DNA from: Chytridium lagenaria
Taxonomy: Eukaryota > Chytridiomycota > Chytridiomycetes > Chytridiales > Chytridiaceae
NCBI GenBank assembly: GCA_025449115.1
Contig: JAHLKC010000051.1
Location: 62,001 to 126,000 of the forward strand
Direction: 5' to 3'
Length of the DNA: 64,000 bases
Positions 35,474 through 45,898 of this stretch are shown here, one piece after another; position 1 is the stretch's first letter; each line of letters starts with the position of its first letter. Position numbers and translations under genes: made by a program. Under the pieces are notes generated by a model. That model worked only from the letters and a program-made list of their open reading frames with translations. It did not search any database and was not told the DNA's origin.

Positions 35474-38400
35474 ATGCAACATCTTCCTTTGGAGACGGTG
35501 AAATCCATCGCGGCCAGGCTGCAGCCTTCCACTGTCATCGCACTCGAAAACAGCTTACGCAGCCTTCGCCTTAATCACAGTCTCTCCCAAGATCCCACAT
35601 TTTGTCTATCAAACCTCATCTTTCTCTTCTTCCGCCGCCATTCCGTCTCAATCGATGTCACCTCGCCCAACTCCATCCTCCGCTCACATCGACACTTCTC
35701 AGCTATCCCCTGGTACATCCTCTCTTCATTACCATGGATCCCTCTTTTAAAACGAAGGACGGCGTGGCCTGCAGCTTTGTTCGCGTTGGTGAAGTTGATT
35801 TATAATATTTATTATTGTGTTAACATCAAAACATGTGTAGACCGGGTTCGACATTGAGACCATCAAGTTCCTCGTTCGGTCAGAATTTGGAGAAAAATGG
35901 GAAAACTGCGATAAGCACTATATGTATCCAAAGGAAAGTAGGACGGATAGTGTCCGACACTTGCTTGAAGATGCATTACTAGATGGTCTTCGTATGTGGA
36001 CAACGGCGCAGAAAGACTCTGCGGAGACACTGATACCAGATAGCCTGCTTAGTTCAGACTACTTAATCCTCTGGGCATGCACATTTGATGCCCATCGGTT
36101 TCTCAAAACTTACCTTGACGCTTGCCCATGGCAGTATGGACGGCCAGGGTATGTGGGTATTGGGTTTCCTGACCTCGGGATTTTGCATAAGGCTTGGAAA
36201 GAGCAGCCCAATTAAATCATTCGACCTGTGTCTCCATCATACTCAGCAAGATGAAGGAACTGAGGGACATACCTAGGAGAGGATGGGCTCAGTCTTTGGG
36301 AGCGGTTGATCTGGACGGGACGTTTGTTCTGGCTTGTGGGTCAAAACAGTCGAAACGCTTCAAGTCGTCATGCCAGAGTTTTGGAGCAAATAGAGAGAAG
36401 GAAGAAAGCACCGTGCCGTCAAGAGGCTGCATCAACCATGGTGAAAGCTTCAAGTGTGTTGGACGCCGACACTTACATCTAGGATGGGTACATGCGATAG
36501 AGCAAGGGGGGAGAAACTTTGCAGTGCTTTGGGACGTTCGATCGCGGTTCATCGATGAGAGTGGTTTACTGAGGGTCATTGGTGCATGCCTTGCTGCTGC
36601 TGCGTCGTTATGCTCCGAGGAAGCCGGCCACTCACTTGACGAGGTGGACATAAAGCGGCACGGATTGTTAAATATCTATTGACTTATTGGAGTCGGAGCT
36701 TGACCGATTGGTGTTAGGTCAAGAAAGGTGCAATAATCTGGATACTCGCGCCAAGCTCATACCCATCGTCATGTGGCGTCAACTCGATTTAGAGACCGCC
36801 GCAGAGAAAGCAGCTGACACTGGAAAATCGAGAACGTTCGAGGTTTTTTCTTCAGTCTCCGATTCTCCGAAAATGGACAGACATTCTCTCTGTTTGTTCA
36901 GCCGCCAATAATCCTGTTTCAGTAGATATCTTTCCTATATCTGCCATGTCGCTGCAAACGTGTCTTTTCAATGCCATACGCTTCGACCACGCTGAGACTT
37001 TTCATATTGTTCTGTCAAAATTTACATCGTTGATTAATGATACTGCTCGATGTGTCGTGCCAAAAGGCTGGTTTGACGCTGTACCATCACACAAGCTCTA
37101 CCTTACAACAATCGAGCGCGCCATCGAGGCCGCATCAACTTACCATCGCACCGAACTTTGCCGTGATTTGTTAACATTACGATTCTCTTCAAAGTTTTAC
37201 CAAACGCCCTTAAAAACATGGCCTATGGGTCTTCATGCTCTTCGCCGCACAGTCGCTCGTGGCATGCGGTAGATATTGCTCTGTTGTTGGATAAAATGGA
37301 GGAGGTGATAGTTTGGAACGGGTCCTGGTTTTCGAGGTGGGCGGCGGCGGTGGCGTTTTCGGAACTGGGGATAAGAGTAATGGGGGCTCAGATTGGTGTG
37401 AGCTGGAAAACGAAGGAGCGGGAGGAAGGCGATATGATAGAGAATATTATAGAGTTTCTTTTGGGGTGGGCGGAGAAGGGAGGTGAGGAAATAAAGTCCG
37501 CTTATGCTGTCTTTCCTGTGGATTTATGCTCTGATTACCTTATGAGGATGGAGCCGCCCCGAGACGATCTTGTTACTAAATTGACCGTTTTTAAAGATCG
37601 GTGGATTCCTAGGTAGGGGAAGCGCCATTAAAGAGTATATACTGACTATCTTAGCATTACCTCTATAGATACGAAAACTTCTTTGCATGCTTCGAACGTA
37701 GCTGTATCTGCTGACTGTAATATTGATGCTGAGGACGTCAGCAAATTTACTGAAGCTGATGATTTGGCCTTGATGGACGAACTCTTTGATGATTTATCTG
37801 AATCTGAATCTCTCCCTCAAGAATTTCCGGAGGCACAAGTATTGCTAAACGCTTTTCAGAGGCATCTATCCTCTCTAAATATCAATGATGCGAGCGTGTC
37901 TTTCCTGGATCTTTGCCGCTCCTATCCTACATCAACATCTCGTCGCCAAGCTTTCAACAAGCTATGCTGTCAAAAGAGTGCCGCAACTCTCCTCGACGCA
38001 TTTGTCCTTCATGGCCTGACTGGTGACATGCTTTCCTGGACCGATCTAATTAAAGCCGTATCTCTTTCTGATGCCGCTACTGTTCAACGTATTTTGTCTT
38101 TGGAAACCGACAACACATTATCCTCGTCTCCAAACGACTCTGAGTGGGACGATATCTTCAAAGAATGGCCCACAGCCCTCCACCCGATTCACTACCTCTC
38201 GAAACTCACACGACTCGCCAAGACCCAAGTCGATATCAAACCACTACCGTGTGCGGTTCTCCTCTCCGCGTTGTGGCAAGCCGGCAATGAAGCCTCTGAC
38301 ATTGAAATAGTGGAACATCTTCTTCAAAAACTCGCCCAGTATGGCGTGCATGACGTATCGGATTTAATCCTTGCAGATCCTGGGTGCTTTATGCCCGATA

Positions 38401-39696
38401 TTGGTTTTTATAGAATGGTGAATAGGAACGCATCGACGAATGTATTGGAGTACTTTTTGAGGGAAGAGGTGGTGAAATTTTCGGGAAGGGCGGGAATGCT
38501 TCTTGACGAGGTTGTGAAGGGTTGCAAACCGGAGAGAGCGACTGTATTAGTAAAGGCAGTTTTGGAGGTGTATATTGGGAAATAGAGGAGGAGGATGTGG
38601 AGAGGTTAGTTTTTGGGGGGAGGCAATGTGGGTTGGGTGGATTTACTTCATGATGAAAGGCCGTGATAATGGGCACTTCGATAGTTCTCTAGCACGACTA
38701 TGTATGGAATGGGAAAGACGTATAGACGTAGAGCAGGACTTTCAAAACCATCCTGATCTCCGCAAAGTTGTCGGGAGAGGAGATACATTGTCAGAGGATC
38801 ACCACGACGCTTTTTTCGACGCTGATCTACCGTGGAACGCTAGTCTTCGACTGTATACGACGTTGAACCTGTTTACTCTTGCGATATCTACACCCATCCA
38901 CCCAAATTTCATTCCCTAAGCGTTGTGCAAGCGCGGATGCATGATGCTGTGAGTCGTATTTTGCCGCCCACGTGGTCGTGTTTAAAAACGGAATACGCGA
39001 AATCGCTTTCCCCTCTTCTCACACTCTGCCCTGGTGCTGCAGAAGACGAGGACAATTTTACCTCAGACGATATCATCTATTTTCTTTAACACAATCCGAC
39101 ACCACCAATATCACTCATGAGGTACTGCAAGACACTGAGAATCCGAAAACCGCTCTGGCGTCACTCATTATCCAACGCACCGTCCAAGACGTGTTGCACG
39201 GAGGTGAAGATGACGAATATGATCTCACAGACGCAATGATTTGCGCCGTCATCTCTAAGAATGCCGAAGCTGTTGATGCTGTGTTGCGATGTGGTGGTGG
39301 CACGATGTCGTTGAGTGATGATGTTAACGCGCGTCCATGGATTCAGGAAGCCGCGCTTGTGAGGAACGTTGCTATGATTGATTTGTTTTGTGCGGTTGGG
39401 GATGTTGAGAGGCTGTTATAGTGGATGCGATCAAGACGGCGGGGTGGGAGCATATGAGGAAGAAGGCGGGGAAGAAGAGGGAGGGGATGCCGATGGATTT
39501 TGTGAAGTGGGTGGATCTGGCGTGGGCTCTGGTTTGTGGGGCTGGGAAGGAGAATTTTGAGATGGAAGGGATGGAGTGGATGAGAGCTTTGACTCATCCG
39601 GAGGAAGGAGGTGGGGAGCAGGATATTAAGAAGTGGATTGAAGGAGTGAAGGAGGGAGTCAGGGGGAAGATGCCGCGAGATGTAGGTTTCGGGTGA
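35474..39696 (+). CDS. F-box/ankyrin-like protein gene, fragmented
   Basis: The start at 35474 gives MQHLPLETVKSIAARLQPST, an F-box-like N-terminus similar in layout to the intact protein at 13788-16673. A likely intron (donor about 35789, acceptor before 35841) joins ALFAL to TGFDIETIKFLVRSEFGEKW. Helical repeat-like segments follow in changing frames: HKAWKEQPN switching to HSTCVSIILSKMKEL near 36210, MSLQTCLFNAIRFDHAETFH (36946), VDIALLLDKMEEVIVW (37270), FTEADDLALMDELFDDLSES (37745-37805), IEIVEHLLQKLAQYGVHDV (38310) and EAVDAVLRCGGG (39265). The Asp/Glu-rich patch at 37690-37830 parallels the acidic linker of the paralogue. At least five frame changes, only some at plausible introns, mean this is either one gene with sequence errors or a decaying one. 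No substrate can be inferred. Confidence 0.5.
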
Positions 39697-40471
39697 TGTA
39701 AAATTTAGTGCAGTGATCGATCGTTTTTTCATGATACTATATTATTATATTGGTTATAGTAAATTATGAGCGATTTGTTTCATTTCACATTTCTTCCCAA
39801 AAAGACAATTGACTTGAAAATGGATAGGAAAGTTATCTGGTCACCAATAAATGAATAGATAAATAAAGGATCAACGAGAAAGTTGTACTTTGCTTGCCAC
39901 GATAGTCTCACAGCGATACTGCTGCAGAGATCGAATTACAGCAAGTATGTGCGAGCCATATCATTATGGGCATCAACAATAAAGCAAATGAAAAAAAGCA
40001 TAAAAGTGTTATTGATTTACAAAGAAATTCATGGTATAATTCGACGTGACATAACATTTTTCTTTAATTTCTTTCCATTTTGTTCTAAAGAATTTCATAC
40101 TTTCTTGAGCATTCGAAGAGCTCTTGATCACCCTTACCCTTTCTCGACGCTACCATATGTCATTGTTTGTTGGCCGCGTGAAGAAAGTCAACGGGTTAGA
40201 AAGAGCTGATAGTCATGGGTTAGTTTAGTTTAGGCATTATCTTGGTTGAGGCTTTTTTCTCTCTTAAGTCTTCTTACACCCTCAACCTTTTTTCTCTCTT
40301 AAGTCTTTTTACAATACTCTTTATCCTGGTCCTTCCCTTTCTATTTCATATGGATCCGATGTTTTTCATCACTTTTGATACATTTATCGTATACCTATAC
40401 CTTGAATCTCCCGCCTGATCAGATATCCACCTTTACTGTTGGGGAGTTCTTAATCTTTTCCCGTCTGGTAT
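39697..40471. other. Intergenic with a short duplicated phrase
   Basis: The phrase 'ttttttctctcttaagtctt' occurs twice, at about 40253 and 40289, as a 36-bp-period imperfect repeat. No gene supported. Confidence 0.45.
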
Positions 40472-41078
40472 TCAGCACTTGGACGAATGTCCCATGTCCT
40501 CTTGCCTTACGAACAGACGAACAGCAAATTCATGGCAGTCATACTCAGAGCTGCCTTTCATCTGTTTAAAGATGATATGGTTGAGACGATAGCCAATGAA
40601 CATAATTTTACTAATTTCACCACAAGCCAATATATTGAAATACACGACATTCAATATGTTCAGTAGTTCTGCATCGCATTCTATAGAATCAGCTCTGCCT
40701 GCCATGAAGTACTCATCATCCCAACCTGATATGGTGAAAATTGATCAACAGCCAAATGTCTTCCATCGAACATCATCTCCTACGCACGTTCCCCCTCGAC
40801 GATAAAAAGTAGTACTTCATTGCAAAGTGTACCGATATATAGGTATATGAATCAAAGTATATTTGTGAAATTCCAGCTTCAAATGCAGTCCTATATACGA
40901 TCATATTAAATACGGCCAAGTTCTGAATCATCACGCAATCCACATTATAACTTATAAATGCACTCGCTATTGAATTGCACAATTCGCTAATGGCCATGCA
41001 GAGTAGAAGATATTTATTCAACTGTGCACGTAAAGAAAGTATATAGGAAACGAAAAGGATGAAATGGTAAAAAATCAT
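40472..41078 (-). pseudogene. Remnant or partial gene for a multi-span membrane protein
   Basis: On the minus strand, after an acceptor-like cgtgcacag at about 41020, the sequence reads NKYLLLCMAISELCNSIASA, then VDCVMIQNLAVFNMIVYRTA and QIYFDSYTYISVHFAMKYYF. A second segment (40472-40705) reads LNILNVVYFNILACGEISKI and MFIGYRLNHIIFKQM. Spaced hydrophobic helices with polar loops suggest part of a seven-helix or similar membrane protein. Start, frame connection and C-terminus were not found, so I cannot tell a fragment from an intron-rich gene. Confidence 0.35.
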
Positions 41079-41267
41079 TCCAAAATAATCGATCTGAGTA
41101 GAAAAAAAAAGCTGGCAAAATATACATATGGACTGAAACTACAAAAGGGCAAACAGATGTTTCCTAGCTAGGATGCTATGAGCCGCACAATGAAGCTTCG
41201 TCTTCCATGAAAGCTATAGCAGCTCTTTGCGACTGTAACCGATCTTGAAAAATCCCCGAGGGGTGAA

Positions 41268-41547
41268 TTAAACAGCCGTGGGGACCGCCTTGAGGTAGGC
41301 GGCTTCGTGAAAGTCGGCGACAAGGCCCAAAAGGTTGCCTTCTCCACTCTTGCCCTTTGGTGAGGGCGAAGGTGATGGCGAGGGGGAGGGAGACGGCGAA
41401 GGAGACGGCGAAGGGATGGGGATGAGCCAGGGGAAGGTAAACCACCACCGCCACCTGTTGTTGGGGTACCGCCTGAGGGGCAGAGACTGCGATCATGGCG
41501 AACAAGGCGACAAGGAGGACGAGGAGGAAGGCAAAAGTGGACTTCAT
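41268..41547 (-). CDS. Small secreted Gly/Ser/Pro-rich peptide, related to 43441-43700
   Basis: The start at 41547 gives a strong signal peptide (MKSTFAFLLVLLVALFAMIA). In the start frame the rest is an odd hydrophobic sequence, but two other frames give more protein-like text: a Gly-rich piece (SGGTPTTGGGGGLPSPGSSP, 41430-41480), a Ser-Pro dipeptide run, and then PKGKSGEGNLLGLVADF and HEAAYLKAVPTAV with a stop at 41268. That last part aligns with PKGKGKGAEDNRFGLAPTQEEK of the gene at 43441, and both share the signal-peptide pattern FAFLxVLL. I therefore read one secreted peptide with two frame breaks. A TATA box lies about 130 bp upstream. Function unknown; a wall-associated or signalling peptide is possible. 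Confidence 0.5.
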
Positions 41548-41678
41548 ATTTAGAATATTGGATGCCGTGATAGTGGTGAAGGTTGATGTGCTGGTTGTTA
41601 GGTGATCAAGATGCTGCTAGTGATGCGCGGTTTAGGGTGCGATGGAAAGTTAGTGAAAACAGAACGGGGAGGAGGCCT

Positions 41679-41687
41679 CCTTTTATA
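41679..41687 (-). promoter_or_regulatory. TATA box of the 41547 secreted-peptide gene
   Basis: TATAAAAGG on the minus strand, about 132 bp before the start codon at 41547. The same nonamer stands about 115 bp before the related gene at 43441. Confidence 0.6.
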
Positions 41688-43317
41688 GCGTTGCCGAACA
41701 ACATCAACAAGGGTTTTAATGTACATAGGGGTCTCATGTTACCCCTGTAAAGGAAAAGGACGTTAAGGCAGTTGACGGCATCAGCCACTTTTTACCAGCT
41801 CTTCCTTAATCAAAACAAAAAGTTGGTTTGTCAAGTGGTAAAAAACAACTTTACTGAATCATGTATAACATCCTGGGCTCACATCCAATTAAGCTGCAGG
41901 TGAGTTACATCGTCACTGGGTAGGACTTACGTTCGAAGGCTATTATGCGCTAAGGCGATATAGGTGATTACTTTGCAATGCGAAAGGACTGCGTTGAGGT
42001 GACTGCGTGATTAGCTTACATGAAGAAGTTTTACATAGAGTGTTTAAACTTTATTGCCTTCCTGCGAGTTTTTAAAAAAATTAATAAAAATCTTGAACAT
42101 AAATACATATTTCTACATTGCCCATTGAGTGATGGACTGCGCCGGGTATTTAAACTTAAAGGGTGAAGTCCGCGCAGCCTTTTGCCCCCGCTTACAATAT
42201 TTGTACCTTTAGCAGATATGTATTTAAAAAAAACTGACACTGGAATAGCATATCTTGCAATTCTCACCGTGCGCCGCAAATACTTTAACGCGTTATCCCA
42301 ATGCAGCTTCATCCAAAAATTCTAACTTCAATTCGTCGTCACATAGTTTCCCATTCTTGCACATCTCCCCAACCACAATACAAATCTGCGACTCTCTTCT
42401 ATGCCCCAGCCGATGTACATCCCGCCGTACAAACAAGACGAATCATATTGAGTTTGCGAAGCACTTTATCCTCCACCTCTCCAACGCCTTGTTTCGAAAT
42501 GAAGCTCTTAGAATCTGTCCTTGAGTGATGTAATTGCGTCTTTCGTATAAAAGGGACGGGTAGGTATTGTGAAACGATACGGCTTCGTTCTGTGATGAAT
42601 AAAAAGAAGTTGCCGGAGTTCTCAATATATCCGATCGTGTCAAGGGGCATTTGTCCTTATAACTACATCTTAAGTGCCTCGCATCTCAGCTTCACAAAAG
42701 CTTCGACCGACAAGCATCCCTTGAATCTTGTGATGACAAGCATGACGCTCACCTCTCACCAGTCACCACAGTTTTCATGTCATTGCTAATTACAAAAGTT
42801 TCTGCTGCCGAGTATAAACGATAAAAGAATCGCCACTTTTTATAGAAAACCTTTCATTTATTAATAAATAATAAATTACAACATTTTCAAGAGCTGTTCT
42901 GCTGTTCACCCCTTTTTTAAAAACATATTTTATACCGGTGACTGTCAGACTCAGTAGGTACTAGGTAGATATTTCCCGTATTATTCATATTGTGGTGACC
43001 AAATAACTTGCAGTTTACTTATTATCATACAAGATTTGCAAAAGGCAATATCTCTAGGTAGCCGATAGCCGAATCCAGGGCACCCGGCACAAGCACTAGG
43101 TAAATATTTATCAATAAAATCTGGGAAATTATCCTACTTTTGCAAAGCAGACAGCCACCAATACCTATATTATTACCTAAAGCATTTGGCTGGTGTAAGA
43201 TGGAAGCCATCACAGCCGTCACCCAGGGTGGTCTTGACAGGACCTCACAAATTTTATGAGACCTGGCATATTTTTTGACGTGAATGCCCGTTCCCTTTCT
43301 GACCGATGCCTGTTGGG
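41688..43317. other. Intergenic between the two small secreted-peptide genes
   Basis: A third TATA-like 'cgtataaaaggga' at about 42546 has no clear gene behind it; the short open stretch from 42592 (65 codons) has no signal peptide or motif. Nothing else supported. Confidence 0.4.
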
Positions 43318-43326
43318 TATAAAAGG
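43318..43326 (+). promoter_or_regulatory. TATA box of the 43441 secreted-peptide gene
   Basis: TATAAAAGG, about 115 bp upstream of the ATG at 43441. The leader between them is CA-rich, typical of a well-expressed fungal gene. Confidence 0.65.
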
Positions 43327-43440
43327 CCTGATGTTCCCGGATTCGTCTGAACCATACCAAAGCTTCTTTCTCTTTGCACACTCAAGAAACACACTTTCCT
43401 AAACTCAACTCACTTCAAAACACCCATCAATCTTCCACCA

Positions 43441-43700
43441 TGCAGTTCAACTTCGCCTTCCTTTTCGTGCTCCTCGCTGTCTTCTGCACCATGATGATCG
43501 AAGCTACTCCCGGATCTGGCCCCGCTGTTGGTGACCCCAAAGGCAAGGGCAAGGGTGCCGAAGACAACCGTTTTGGCCTTGCCCCCACCCAAGAAGAGAA
43601 GGCCTTTCTCAACGCTCCCCCGGCTCTTCCCCAGCTCACCCTCTCGGAGCGCTTGGCTTTGGCCGGACATTCGCCTCGCGGTCCCGTCATGAGGCTTTGA
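43441..43700 (+). CDS. Small secreted protein, 86 aa, unknown function
   Basis: A clean short gene: TATA box, CA-rich leader, ATG in a good context (ccaccATGC) and an 86-residue product with a signal peptide (MQFNFAFLFVLLAVFCTMMI, cleavage probably after EA or EAT). The mature part has a Lys/Gly-rich stretch (DPKGKGKGAEDN) then FGLAPTQEEKAFLNAPPALP and a basic, proline-containing end. There are no cysteines after the signal. Codon use is strongly C-ending, suggesting high expression. It resembles the gene at 41268-41547 in signal peptide and in the PKGK...GL motif, so the two form a small family. I chose this ATG over the upstream one at 43374 because it sits right before the signal peptide and has the better context. 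Confidence 0.75.
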
Positions 43701-45898
43701 AGACAAGATCAGACCCGGCGGCCCTCCGTAAAGTTCTTTTTCTTGTTCTTTTGGTTATGTACATACCCCTCCCTCTCTGCTTTTGCCCTTCGATGATATG
43801 ATGCGGCTCTGCAGTTTCATGGGATTCCTTCTTTTCTTATTTTTAAGGATTTTTCATCCCCTTCTTTCTCTTTTCTTTCTATACCACAAAACTGGTGGCC
43901 TTTGCGTTCTTTCCTGTTCATTGTACTTTTCTTTGACTATCGTGTGAGTATAGCTTTTCCATAAAAGCGGAACAATGTATTAGCTTAACGCGTGTTCACA
44001 ATGGGTTTAATATTGTCACTGACTGCAGAATACACCGCTTAAACGCATTTCCCAGTTTCAAGGTACCTGAAATGTTACATCGATCACTTGAGGTATTACA
44101 CCAATGGTTTAAATGTGCAGCCTTGGTTAAAAGTTAAAAAAAGTTAGTATATAAATAACATACCCACATTTTATCCGAGTATTCACTCTTACTAATAATG
44201 CTTACAGTGTCTACAGCGTCAAAGGTATTTCTGCCATCACAACACTACGCATATCTTTGAAATATCACGGCAAGTTTACTCACATGACTCTGTCCTATAA
44301 CCGTGTATGTGCTCCCACAGTGCATTTGCTGTAAGCATGACCTTTACGGTATCAGAAGCATTCTAGGGTAATAAATAGCTGAGTACGTTGTCAACAATGA
44401 TCTGATTGTCTTTTCTGAGCTCCTCCATATGCCGGAGGCTTGCTACTTACAACATTGCATTTTTAGCTTTCGGAATTTGTGTACGTCTTCAAACGCGAGT
44501 CTCAAGAAAGCTTTGGGAAACGACATTCAGAGTCGACGCTCAACATACCTTGTCGTTGAGCCGATGAAAAGCAAGTCTCCAGCTAGAAGTCTGCGATGCC
44601 GCGCAGGCGTTAACTGCGGGGAGGCTGTTTCGCTCTCGACGAGATCTTTGCAGGCATCCAGTTATGGTGAATGACCTGGACATACGTCAAAGAATGCCTT
44701 GAACGTAAACAACGAAACATGTTCAGCGACAACCTCGATGGATGGTATATTTTTCTACGACGGTCGAGTTTTTAAAAGGCTTTGGTGACTGTATGATGCC
44801 GGCTTCCGTTGTATGACTGGATAGCTGTACTAGGGTAACAGGGTTGCTTGCTTCTTGAACGCCACCACGCAGCTTCTTGAAGGCTACAGCATGGGTCATC
44901 TCACCTCAAAGACCAGGGCAGTCGAGTTGACTAGGGTAGGAACACAAACACCTTCCCCCCCAAAAAAATGCAGGCCAAAGCACTTTTTTATTGCAGAAAA
45001 TATTTTTACTGAATACATAAAATCACGTCAACGCCACGTCCACGTCGCGTTGACGTCGTGTTCCGTTGTCCTCTTTACGTCTTACAATGCATCATTGCAT
45101 AGTAGATATTACTTGTCAGCTAGTCGTAATATCTACCTAAAATCTCTTCTGAACTGTGTCATGTTAATTTCCCGACGCAATAGATACTTAATATTCGCTG
45201 ATAAAGATATCAGTAAAGTTAAATTACCCTCCTCGTTGATGTATGTCCTCTTGACTTATAAAACCGCCTCGCCGTTATACTGATTATTTTTCAATAGGCC
45301 GCAATGAATGAATCAAAATCTCTCCAACTATTTTCTTAATCAATCTTGCAAAAGCAATAATATTCAACTCCATCTGCCGTTGTAGATGGTTTGAAGAGAT
45401 CGTAAGTCAGTCATGCAGCGGACTTTTAGGAGATAATGGCGGACATTGAAAATGATTATCTCTAACTTCCCAAGCGCGATCGCATGCGTGTTTTAGATAC
45501 CGGAACTCCTACGACGTTTCGTATTTGGAATCATAGATCCACTCTAGTCTGTTTTTATTATTCTAGTAAAAAGTATGTAGATTATTTAAGAAACGGTGGG
45601 GGATGACTTTGTTCAAAACGCTTGCATCCCTATTCCCTTCCATCTTACATGTGAAGACAAATAGTTTGTAGGTGAGTTGTGATAATTAAACAGTAAGGCG
45701 GCGGGAACATTATGCATGGAGGGTGGGAGAGGGTAATTTTAAACAGGCGCAATGTCAACATCAAAAACCAAAAAAGGGCAATAAAAAACACAGCAAGGCC
45801 GTCTTCCACGCAAAAACCATATAAAACAAAAGGAAAAAGGGAAATTAGGAATGTGGCTCGCTTGCAAAGCTAAACCCACGATAGAAAGAATGGTGCAA
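43701..45898. other. Long intergenic stretch, no gene seen
   Basis: T-rich 3' region of the secreted peptide, then about 2 kb with only short open stretches lacking motifs (for example 44855-45283, plus strand). Around 45015-45062 'cacgtc/cgtcgt' is repeated (acgtcaacgccacgtccacgtcgcgttgacgtcgtg), a locally palindromic phrase rich in ACGT cores. Confidence 0.45.

Noticed and set aside
44855..45283. 142-codon plus-strand open stretch
   Set aside because: No signal peptide, domain or codon bias; no promoter or introns suggest a gene.
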